A stretch of 5,736 nucleotides of DNA from Oscillospiraceae bacterium. GTDB lineage: Bacteria > Bacillota > Clostridia > Oscillospirales > UBA929. Shown here piece by piece: positions 1-5,107 of the stretch. The stretch's first letter is position 1. Every line of letters begins with the position of its first letter. A model generated the notes under the pieces. It worked only from the letters and a program-made list of their open reading frames with translations, ran no database searches and was not told the DNA's origin. The stretch is taken from NCBI GenBank assembly GCA_031289065.1, contig JAITQI010000159.1:1-5736 (forward strand), written 5' to 3'. The position numbers were made by a program, and so were the translations under genes.

Positions 1-681
1 TCCACCTTCATTTTTGCCAACTTCAACGGCACCTCGGGGGACATCGACGTGCTCACCCACGAGGCCGGGCACGCGCTGGCCTTCTACCTGTCCCGGGATA
101 TACGGATCGGCGAGCTGCGCCCCACCGGGGCGGACACCTGCGAGATTCACTCCATGAGCATGGAGTTTTTCACCTGGCCCTGGATGGAGGGCTTCTTCGG
201 GGACGCGACCGACAAATATCTGTACAATCACCTGGCTTCGGCGCTGTTCTTCCTGCCCTACGGCGTCATTGTGGACGCCTTCCAGCACCTGGTCTACGAG
301 AAGCCGGAGATGACCCCCAAGGAGCGCAAGCAGGCCTGGCTGGCGCTGGAGCGGGCATACCGCCCCTGGATCGACTTTGAGGACGTCCCCTTCTACAGCG
401 AGGGCGGCCGCTGGCAGGCCCAGTCCCACATCTATGAGATGCCCTTCTACTATATCGACTACTGCCTGGCCCAGACGGTGGCGCTCACCTTCTGGAGCGA
501 GATGCAGTCCGACCGGAAGGCGGCCTGGGCGCGGTATATGAAGCTGGTGGGGGAGGCGGGCAGCCGTACCTTCAGCGGGCTGGTGTCCTACGCCGGGCTG
601 CCCCTGCCCTTCGATCCCGAGGCGCTGACCCGGGTTACCCGTGCGGCGGCGGACTATTTGGATCAGGCGAAGATCGGATAG
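1..681 (+). CDS. M3-family oligoendopeptidase, C-terminal part (5' end outside window)
   Basis: This is a zinc metallopeptidase expected to cleave short peptides in the cytoplasm. The frame is open from base 1 to the TAG at 679-681, giving 226 residues; family members run to roughly 550-600, so more than half is missing to the left. The GTG at 49 is internal and not the start. HEAGH (visible residues 20-24) supplies two zinc ligands and the catalytic Glu21. Glu48 in CEIHSMSMEF fits the third ligand of the M3 family, which lies about 28 residues after the first His. A later block with H143, Y145, Y150, Y151 and Y154 (HIYEMPFYYIDYCLAQ) matches the conserved substrate-binding region. The FANFNGTSGDIDVLTHEAGH context resembles the clostridial M3 group that is distinct from classical PepF (which has HELGH), so I give no pepF symbol. 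No signal peptide can be judged. The gene converges with metY and ends 16 bases before a strong terminator. Confidence 0.93.
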   Translation, partial: STFIFANFNGTSGDIDVLTHEAGHALAFYLSRDIRIGELRPTGADTCEIHSMSMEFFTWPWMEGFFGDATDKYLYNHLASALFFLPYGVIVDAFQHLVYEKPEMTPKERKQAWLALERAYRPWIDFEDVPFYSEGGRWQAQSHIYEMPFYYIDYCLAQTVALTFWSEMQSDRKAAWARYMKLVGEAGSRTFSGLVSYAGLPLPFDPEALTRVTRAAADYLDQAKIG

Positions 682-697
682 GGTTAAGGTAAAAGAA

Positions 698-743
698 CGA
701 AGGCAGAAACGGCTCAGCCGTTTCTGCCTTCGCTTTATTCTTT
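698..743. terminator. Strong, probably bidirectional intrinsic terminator between converging genes
   Basis: A perfect 16-bp stem (698-713 with 717-732) closes a three-base TCA loop. It is followed on the plus strand by CTTTATTCTTT. On the minus strand the same stem is followed by TTCTTTTAC, also T-rich. It lies 16 bases after the peptidase stop and 20 bases after the metY stop (minus strand), so it can end transcription from both sides. The stem is seen directly; bidirectional action is inferred. Confidence 0.9.
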
Positions 744-752
744 GGGAGGGAT

Positions 753-2039
753 TTACGCCTCAAAGGCCTGACGCAGGTCGTCCAGGATGTCGTCGATGTG
801 TTCGGTGCCGACGGAGAGGCGGACGGTGTTGGGTTTGATGCCGGAGGAGAGTAGCTCGCTCTCGCTCATCTGGGAGTGGGTGGTGGAGGCGGGGTGGATG
901 ACCAGGGATTTGACGTCGGCGACGTTGGCCAGCAGGGAGAACAGCTCCAGGCTCTCGGAGAACTTCTTGGCCTCGGCGGCGCCGCCCTTGATCTCGAAGG
1001 TGAAGATGGAGCCCGCGCCGTGGGGGAAGTAGCGCTTATAGAGGGCGTTGTCCTTGTGGCCGGGGAGGGAGGGGTGGTTGACTTGGGCGACCTTGGGGTG
1101 GTTTTTCAGGAAGTCCACCACCTTGAGGGCGTTTTCCACGTGGCGTTCCACGCGCAGGGACAGGGTTTCCAGCCCCTGGATGAACAGGAAGGAGTTGAAG
1201 GGGCTGATGGTCGCGCCGGTGTCCCGCATGAGGGTGGTGCGTAGTTTGATGATGTAGGCCAGGTTGCCGGCCACCTGGGAGAACACCGCGCCGTGATAGC
1301 TGGGGTTGGGCTGGGAGAGGCCGGGGAACTTGTTGTTCTGGGCCCAGTCGAAGCGGCCCGCGTCCACGATGACGCCGCCGATGGAGGAGCCGTGCCCGCC
1401 GATGAACTTGGTGGCCGAATGGATGACGATGTCGGCGCCGTGTTCGATGGGGCGCAGGGTGTAGGGGGTGGCGAAGGTGTTGTCCACCAGCAGGGGGATG
1501 CCGTTTTTGTGGGCGATGGCGGCCACGGCGTCGATGTCCACGATGGTGGAATTGGGGTTGCCGAGGCTTTCGATGAAGATGGCCTTGGTGTTGGGGCGGA
1601 CGGCCTTTTCAAAGGCGGCGCTGTCGCCGCCGTCCACAAAGGTGGTCTGGATGCCGATGTCGGCGAAGGTGTGGGCGAAGAGGTTGTAGGTGCCGCCGTA
1701 GACGTTGGTGTCGGAGATGATGTGGTCGCCGGAGCGGGCGATGTTTTGGACGGCGTAGGCGGTGGCGGCCGCGCCCGACGCGGCGGCCAGGGCGGCCGCG
1801 CCGCCTTCCAGCGCCGCGATGCGCTTCTCGAACACATCCGAGGTGGGGTTCATCAGGCGGGTGTAGATGTTCCCCGACTCGGACAGGGCAAACCGCCCGG
1901 CCGCCGTGGCCGAATCCTTGAAGACATACGAGGAGGTCTGGTAGATGGGCACGGCGCGAGAGTCGGTAGCGGGGTCGGGCGTCTCCTGACCCACGTGGAG
2001 CTGCAGGGTCTCGAAGCGGTAGTTTTTCTGTTCGCTCAT
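753..2039 (-). CDS. metY: O-acetylhomoserine sulfhydrylase (aminocarboxypropyltransferase)
   Basis: This PLP enzyme makes L-homocysteine from O-acetyl-L-homoserine and sulfide, the direct-sulfhydrylation route to methionine, in the cytoplasm. Its 428 residues are the usual length for MetY and longer than the roughly 380-400 of cystathionine enzymes. Features of the Cys/Met-metabolism PLP family are Y59 and R61 (phosphate contact from the partner subunit) in YTRLMNPT, SGAAA at 88-92, Y114 in VYGGT stacking on the cofactor, D186 in VDNTFATP, and K211 in SATKFIGGHG forming the Schiff base. The FPGLSQPNPSYHG insert (238-250), HPASTTH (382-388) and R407 in VRLSVGTE are typical of MetY. ATG is preceded by a weak AAGGGAAG site (2048-2055). 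It lies 70 bases behind the paralogous PLP gene on the same strand with no terminator between, so it is probably co-transcribed from the promoter near 3354-3383. A substrate preference for O-succinylhomoserine or O-acetylserine cannot be excluded. Confidence 0.95.
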   Translation of the reverse strand: MSEQKNYRFETLQLHVGQETPDPATDSRAVPIYQTSSYVFKDSATAAGRFALSESGNIYTRLMNPTSDVFEKRIAALEGGAAALAAASGAAATAYAVQNIARSGDHIISDTNVYGGTYNLFAHTFADIGIQTTFVDGGDSAAFEKAVRPNTKAIFIESLGNPNSTIVDIDAVAAIAHKNGIPLLVDNTFATPYTLRPIEHGADIVIHSATKFIGGHGSSIGGVIVDAGRFDWAQNNKFPGLSQPNPSYHGAVFSQVAGNLAYIIKLRTTLMRDTGATISPFNSFLFIQGLETLSLRVERHVENALKVVDFLKNHPKVAQVNHPSLPGHKDNALYKRYFPHGAGSIFTFEIKGGAAEAKKFSESLELFSLLANVADVKSLVIHPASTTHSQMSESELLSSGIKPNTVRLSVGTEHIDDILDDLRQAFEA

Positions 2040-2047
2040 GATTTTTG

Positions 2048-2055
2048 CTTCCCTT
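2048..2055 (-). promoter_or_regulatory. Weak ribosome binding site of metY
   Basis: On the minus strand, AAGGGAAG stands 8 bases before the ATG. It is a poorer Shine-Dalgarno match than the AAGGAGG of the upstream gene. The rest of the 70-base spacer (2040-2109) is AT-rich and holds only a weak TCTCT/AGAGA hairpin with an 8-base loop. There is no terminator and no convincing promoter in it. Confidence 0.5.
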
Positions 2056-2109
2056 CTTATTTATAGTTTGTGGTGATTTATCTCTTGTAATATAGAGAGC
2101 TTCGATGGG

Positions 2110-3294
2110 TCAAATTTTGTCCAGCGCCTGTTCCAGCTCGCTCAAAATGTCCTCCCGGGCCTCCAGGCCCACCGAGAAGCGGAGCTGTCCGTCCAAGATG
2201 CCCAAGGCTTCCCGGGTCTTTTTGTCGTAGAAACGGTGGGAGGTTTTGGCCGAATGGGAGAGGGTGGTGGCCGTTCCGGCCAGGCTGGGCACCAGGGGGA
2301 TGTTGGTCAGGGCGCGGACGAGGGCGGCGGCGGCCCGTTCTCCCCCCGCGATGTCGGCGCTGAGCATCCCGCCGAACAGGCTGGGGGTGAACTGCCGGAG
2401 GGCGTTGGCGTGGGACGGGGAGGCGGGCAGACCGGGGTAGTAGACCCGCTCCACTTTGGGATGGCTTTCCAAGAACCGGGCTACGGCCAGCGCGTTTTCC
2501 GAATGGCGGCGGACGCGCAGATCCAGCGTGCGCAGGCTACGGGCCAGCAGCCAGCAGTCGGTGGGGCTGAGGATGCCGCCGTAGAGCACCAGGGCGCGGC
2601 GAATCCGGGGGATGAGTTCCGGGCCGCCCACCGCCGCGCCGCCCACGATGTCGCTGTGCCCCCCCAGGTATTTGGTGACGCTGTACAGCGCCAGGTCGGC
2701 TCCCAGGGACAGGGGTTGGACCACGACGGGGGAGGCGAAGGTGTTGTCCACGAAGAAAAGCAGCCCTTTGGCCCGGGTGAGGGCGGCGGCGGCTCGGATG
2801 TCGGGCACCGTGACCAGGGGGTTGGAAATGGTCTCGGTGTACACCAGCTTGGTGTTGGGCCGGATGTGGGCTTCCAGCTCGGCCAGGTCGGCGAAGGTGA
2901 CCTCCACTCCCAAGCGGGGCAGTTCGTTTTTGAAGAAGTCGTTGACCCCGCCGTACAGGATGGGGGAGGCGATCAGGTGGTCGCCGGGGCTCAGGACGGC
3001 CAGCACCGAGGTGGTAATGGCCGCCATGCCCGAGGCGAACACCAGGGCGTCCCCGCCCCCGTCGGCGGCGGCGAGAATCTCGCTGACCGCGTCGGCGTTG
3101 GGGGCGGCGATGCGGGCGTATATGTAGCCGTCGGCCTCTTTTTCATAGACCGCGTCCACCGCCTCCAAGTCGTCAAAGGCGTAGACCGAGGACAGATACA
3201 CCGGAAAGGTTTCGGGCACCGAGACGGCCCGGGCGAGTTTTTTGGCAAACTGGCCGTCGCCCCGGTGCAGCAACCGGCTGGGCAACTGTTCCAC
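2110..3294 (-). CDS. Cystathionine gamma-synthase/beta-lyase/methionine gamma-lyase-like PLP enzyme, exact reaction uncertain
   Basis: This is a fold-type I PLP enzyme of the trans-sulfuration family, 394 residues, full length for the group. Visible family marks are Y59 and R61 (phosphate contact), SGMAA at 88-92, Y114 in LYGG, D183 in VDNTFASP, K208 in SVTKYLGGHSD as the cofactor lysine, and R372 in LRFSVGLE for the substrate carboxylate. Two motifs are off consensus. The usual Y-[ST]-R-x-x-N-P-T reads YARIAAPN, losing Asn and Thr. The usual SLGGVETL segment reads SLAGTATT (337-344), so the Glu important in cystathionine gamma-synthase and gamma-lyase is Ala342. This leaves gamma-synthase, beta-lyase, methionine gamma-lyase or another gamma/beta-replacement reaction open. 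The start is GTG, chosen because AAGGAGG (3302-3308) lies exactly 7 bases upstream and no better start exists. It is first in a two-gene unit with metY, consistent with sulfur amino acid metabolism. Confidence 0.9.
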   Translation of the reverse strand: MEQLPSRLLHRGDGQFAKKLARAVSVPETFPVYLSSVYAFDDLEAVDAVYEKEADGYIYARIAAPNADAVSEILAAADGGGDALVFASGMAAITTSVLAVLSPGDHLIASPILYGGVNDFFKNELPRLGVEVTFADLAELEAHIRPNTKLVYTETISNPLVTVPDIRAAAALTRAKGLLFFVDNTFASPVVVQPLSLGADLALYSVTKYLGGHSDIVGGAAVGGPELIPRIRRALVLYGGILSPTDCWLLARSLRTLDLRVRRHSENALAVARFLESHPKVERVYYPGLPASPSHANALRQFTPSLFGGMLSADIAGGERAAAALVRALTNIPLVPSLAGTATTLSHSAKTSHRFYDKKTREALGILDGQLRFSVGLEAREDILSELEQALDKI

Positions 3295-3301
3295 GCGGAA
3301 G

Positions 3302-3308
3302 CCTCCTT
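3302..3308 (-). promoter_or_regulatory. Consensus ribosome binding site fixing the GTG start
   Basis: On the minus strand, AAGGAGG is followed by a 7-base spacer and GTG (3294-3292). The perfect match and ideal spacing support the non-ATG start of the PLP enzyme gene. Confidence 0.9.
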
Positions 3309-3312
3309 ATTG

Positions 3313-3329
3313 CATATATATTATATATG
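3313..3329. repeat. 17-bp perfect AT palindrome in the leader of the PLP operon (possible operator)
   Basis: CATATATA-T-TATATATG is a perfect inverted repeat with 8-base arms around one central base. It sits in the predicted 5' leader of the minus-strand PLP operon, about +18 to +34 from the predicted start and 4 bases before the ribosome binding site. It could be a repressor operator or a weak RNA hairpin that affects translation. It may also be only low-complexity AT sequence. Confidence 0.5.
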
Positions 3330-3353
3330 AATTATATGGTTGTGCTTTTTATA

Positions 3354-3383
3354 TTTATATCACACGGGGCCGGGGCTTGTCAA
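3354..3383 (-). promoter_or_regulatory. Sigma-A-type promoter of the PLP enzyme-metY unit
   Basis: On the minus strand, a perfect TTGACA -35 box (3383-3378) is followed by an 18-base spacer and TATAAA -10 (3359-3354). TGA directly before the -10 box makes it an extended -10. Transcription would begin near 3347, leaving a leader of about 52 bases. That is too short for a SAM-I riboswitch or a T-box, although such elements often control methionine genes in Firmicutes. Confidence 0.85.
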
Positions 3384-3392
3384 GAGGGAAAG

Positions 3393-3424
3393 TTTTGTTG
3401 GAAAATGTCGGTGGGGGAACAAAA
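3393..3424. repeat. Spaced inverted repeat between divergent promoters
   Basis: TTTTGTT (3393-3399) and AACAAAA (3418-3424) are exact reverse complements separated by 18 bases, centres 25 bases apart. They lie upstream of the -35 box of the PLP operon and upstream of the NYN promoter. This could be a regulator site, but short A/T-rich arms can arise by chance. Confidence 0.25.
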
Positions 3425-3469
3425 AATGGGAATGTATAACACTGTCGATTTTTAGTTACAAAAAATTCT

Positions 3470-3497
3470 TTGTTTTTGGGGCGGCGTATGCTATAAT
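3470..3497 (+). promoter_or_regulatory. Extended -10 promoter of the NYN gene
   Basis: TATAAT at 3492-3497 is a perfect -10 box preceded by TGC (extended -10). A partial -35 box, TTGTTT (3470-3475), lies 16 bases upstream, and the sequence before it (3451-3470) is A/T-tract rich, as in an UP element. The predicted start near 3504 would leave a leader of only about 15 bases, just enough for the AAAGGAG ribosome binding site (3505-3511), which is 7 bases before the ATG. Confidence 0.85.
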
Positions 3498-3518
3498 CGG
3501 AGGGAAAGGAGTGGCGTT

Positions 3519-4292
3519 ATGCAAATCAAAATCGGCCCGCTGGGAGACGGAGGGCCGCCCACAGGGGACGCGCCCACCATCGTGTTTATCGATTATGAAT
3601 CGCTCTATTACAGTCTGCAGAATGTGTTCGGCGCAAAGCCGGATCTGAAGGAGCTGGTAGCGGATTTCAGGACAATCGGAAAAATCGCCGCCATCAAGGT
3701 GTTTGGGGACTTCACAAAAGCGGGGTTGGAACAGGAGCGAAACCGGGTGCGAACCATCACAAATTTTATCATCGACTGTAGTTATGAGACCGCGGCAGCG
3801 AAAAAAGACTTTACAGATTTCATTATGTTGGATCACATTTATCAGGAAGTCATTCAAAACGAAGCCATCAAACAATTTGTATTGGTCACGGGAGACGGGC
3901 ATTTCTCCTCGGCGGCCACCTTTTTGCGGATGTATATGGACAGAGGCGTCGGCGTGTACAGCGTCGCCAAAACCCTGTCGCGCCAACTGCGCGACTGTTC
4001 CACCTGGGTCAGGGTGATCGATATTTTGGACGACACCGAGGAAGAGTACATGCGGAAAATCGCCTATTCCCTCAAACGGGCGGAGGACGGCGGCAAATAT
4101 GCCACTTTCATGCGCACCTGCGAGTTTGTCCACCAATACCACAACGGGGATCAGGAGATTTGCACCCGGGTTTTGCGCAAAATGATCGACGAGGGTTTGG
4201 TCATTTCGGAACCTACTACCAGCTTCAACGGCCAGGAAATTCGGCGGCTGTACGTCAACAAGGACAAAATCGGGAAGATTTTGCCGGAATGA
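3519..4292 (+). CDS. NYN-domain (PIN-like, LabA/DUF88-type) putative ribonuclease with C-terminal winged helix
   Basis: This 257-residue protein is probably a cytoplasmic, metal-dependent RNA-processing nuclease; its target is unknown. An NYN domain spans about residues 20-168. The first acidic motif is IDYESLYYSL (D25, E27), the second lies in KKDFTDFIMLD (D97, D100, D105), and the third is LVTGDGHFSSAA with D126. The usual second Asp of the GDxDF motif is His128. A conserved GVYSVAKTLSRQL-type strand and helix follow. Residues about 175-257 look like a winged helix (a helix pair around 196-225, then a charged beta-wing with FNGQEIRRLYV), which could bind nucleic acid. There is no signal peptide or membrane segment. 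ATG is chosen for AAAGGAG 7 bases upstream and the matching promoter. It is transcribed alone, divergent from the PLP operon. Its base composition is visibly more A/T-rich, with more AAA, ATT and TTT codons, than its neighbours. The family is well supported, the activity is inferred. Confidence 0.85.
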   Translation: MQIKIGPLGDGGPPTGDAPTIVFIDYESLYYSLQNVFGAKPDLKELVADFRTIGKIAAIKVFGDFTKAGLEQERNRVRTITNFIIDCSYETAAAKKDFTDFIMLDHIYQEVIQNEAIKQFVLVTGDGHFSSAATFLRMYMDRGVGVYSVAKTLSRQLRDCSTWVRVIDILDDTEEEYMRKIAYSLKRAEDGGKYATFMRTCEFVHQYHNGDQEICTRVLRKMIDEGLVISEPTTSFNGQEIRRLYVNKDKIGKILPE

Positions 4293-4310
4293 AATCCGGC
4301 GACAGGGAAG

Positions 4311-4355
4311 AGACGGGCGAGCCTTTTGGCTCGCCCGTCTTTGGCGTTTGTTTTT
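4311..4355 (+). terminator. Intrinsic terminator after the NYN gene
   Basis: A perfect 13-bp stem (4311-4323 with 4328-4340) closes a TTTT loop. It is followed by TTGGCGTTTGTTTTT, so the T-rich run is slightly displaced. It starts 18 bases after the NYN stop. The converging atpD gene ends at 4362, so the same hairpin could also stop minus-strand transcription, but its minus-strand tail (CTTCCCTGTC) is T-poor. Confidence 0.85.
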
Positions 4356-4361
4356 CGTGGG

Positions 4362-4961
4362 CTATCCCTTGCGCTTGATAACCTTCATTCTCACGAATTC
4401 TTCCCGCTCTTTTTCCTCCAGGGCGTCGGTGATGAAGGCCAGGTTGCGGGTGAAATCGGGGATGATGATGTTTTGCAGGGCGTTGGCGCGTTTTTGGGTT
4501 TTGCGCACGGCGAAGGCCAGGCGGTAGATGGAGGTCTCCACCTCGGCCAGCTCCCGGGTCAGGCGTTTGACCTCGGCGAATTGCAGGGTGGCCTCGTCGA
4601 GCATGGAGTTGGTGAAGACAAAGCCCAGCATGGCCGGCGGCGTGTCCGCCATGGTCACCCGGGGGATTTCCACGCCCATGACCGAACGAAAGCGGATCTC
4701 CACCGAGTCGTCCAGAGGGGCCGATTTGGCCAGGTCCTCGCAGTTGCCCAGGGTGATGTTGGCCGCTTGCAGAGCGGCGTAGGCTTGGCGAAAGGTGGAA
4801 TCGATGCGCCCTTGAATCTCGGCGGCGCGATCGATAAGCCCCATCATCTCCCGGATGAGGATGTTGCGCTTGCGATCCATCAGGTCGAATCCCAACTGGG
4901 CCAAGGACATGGAACGCTTGAGCGCTAATAGGTTTCCCTTGGTTGGGATGGCTTGGGCCAT
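4362..4961 (-). CDS. atpD: V-type ATP synthase subunit D (central stalk)
   Basis: Subunit D (NtpD-type) is part of the rotor shaft turning inside the A3B3 head of the V/A-type ATPase, coupling ATP hydrolysis or synthesis to proton or sodium movement at the membrane. It has 199 residues, close to the usual 200-215. The N-terminus (PTKGNLLALKRSMSLAQLG, then DRKRNILIREMM) is the strongly conserved family start. Long N- and C-terminal helices (about 5-75 and 120-185) would form the coiled coil, with a small Gly/Pro-containing middle around 80-115. The C-terminus is basic (KVIKRKG). The ATG is supported by AAAGGTGGT (4971-4979), 9 bases upstream. It follows atpB by 146 bases on the same strand and is the last gene before a hairpin, in keeping with the A-B-D order of bacterial V-type operons. 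Confidence 0.96.
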   Translation of the reverse strand: MAQAIPTKGNLLALKRSMSLAQLGFDLMDRKRNILIREMMGLIDRAAEIQGRIDSTFRQAYAALQAANITLGNCEDLAKSAPLDDSVEIRFRSVMGVEIPRVTMADTPPAMLGFVFTNSMLDEATLQFAEVKRLTRELAEVETSIYRLAFAVRKTQKRANALQNIIIPDFTRNLAFITDALEEKEREEFVRMKVIKRKG

Positions 4962-4970
4962 GAAGGAGAG

Positions 4971-4979
4971 ACCACCTTT
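4971..4979 (-). promoter_or_regulatory. Ribosome binding site of atpD
   Basis: AAAGGTGGT on the minus strand, one mismatch from AAGGAGGT, lies 9 bases before the ATG. It lies just outside the inverted-repeat element at 4998-5098, so the translation signal of atpD is intact despite that element. Confidence 0.7.
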
Positions 4980-4997
4980 CGGGACGGGGCGTTGGTC

Positions 4998-5098
4998 AAT
5001 TAAGAATTAAGAATTAAAAATTGTGGAGCCGCTGCGCGGCAAATTTAGTTATCGCGCCGGAGCGCGATTCCGCCATTCTTCCTTTTTCATTCTTAATT
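4998..5098. mobile_element. Small inverted-repeat hairpin element (MITE/REP-like) between atpB and atpD
   Basis: This roughly 101-bp non-coding unit begins with AATTAAGAAT (4998-5007) and ends with its exact complement ATTCTTAATT (5089-5098). The terminal repeats continue imperfectly inward. The left end is a heptamer repeat: AATTAAG twice, then AATTAAA and AATTG (4998-5022). The centre holds two GC-rich hairpins: GCCGC-TGC-GCGGC (5028-5040) and ATCGCGC-CGGA-GCGCGAT (5051-5068). It has no ORF of its own and no clear target duplication. It resembles short palindromic repeats scattered through intergenic DNA of GC-rich Clostridia, but copy number cannot be judged from one window. In the atp transcript it would fold and might act as a processing site or partial attenuator. 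Confidence 0.6.
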
Positions 5099-5107
5099 CG
5101 TCTTCGG

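Noticed and set aside
49..681. Complete small peptidase starting at GTG 49
   Set aside because: The frame is open to base 1 and the residues before it are family sequence (FANFNGTSGD), so this is an internal codon of a longer gene cut by the window edge.
1293..2066. Long plus-strand open frame of 257 codons opposite metY
   Set aside because: It is Gly/Val/Asp-rich low-complexity translation mirroring the GC-rich codon pattern of metY, with no family motif. The minus-strand protein carries the complete PLP signature.
2040..2109. Possible separate metY promoter (TTACAA ... TATAAA on the minus strand)
   Set aside because: The -35 match is poor and the spacer is 19 bases. AT-rich spacer sequence gives such matches by chance, so co-transcription is simpler.
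2236..3330. Plus-strand open frame of 364 codons opposite the second PLP gene
   Set aside because: It is Gly/Gln/Val-rich with no recognisable domain, is antisense to a clear enzyme and runs through that gene's ribosome binding site.
3435..3440. TATAAC as a second -10 box upstream of the NYN gene
   Set aside because: There is no -35 box at a suitable distance, and a far better promoter lies at 3470-3497.
3456..4142. Minus-strand open frame of 228 codons opposite the NYN gene
   Set aside because: It has no recognisable motif. The plus-strand frame has NYN motifs, a promoter, a ribosome binding site and a terminator in the correct order.
4283..4300. GCCGGA/TCCGGC hairpin around the NYN stop codon
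   Set aside because: It is only a 6-bp stem with a 6-base loop and no T-run. The strong terminator at 4311 explains the end of the unit.
4326..4928. Plus-strand open frame of 200 codons opposite atpD
   Set aside because: It is an antisense shadow; atpD has an unmistakable conserved N-terminus and the expected operon position. The frame also starts within the NYN terminator.
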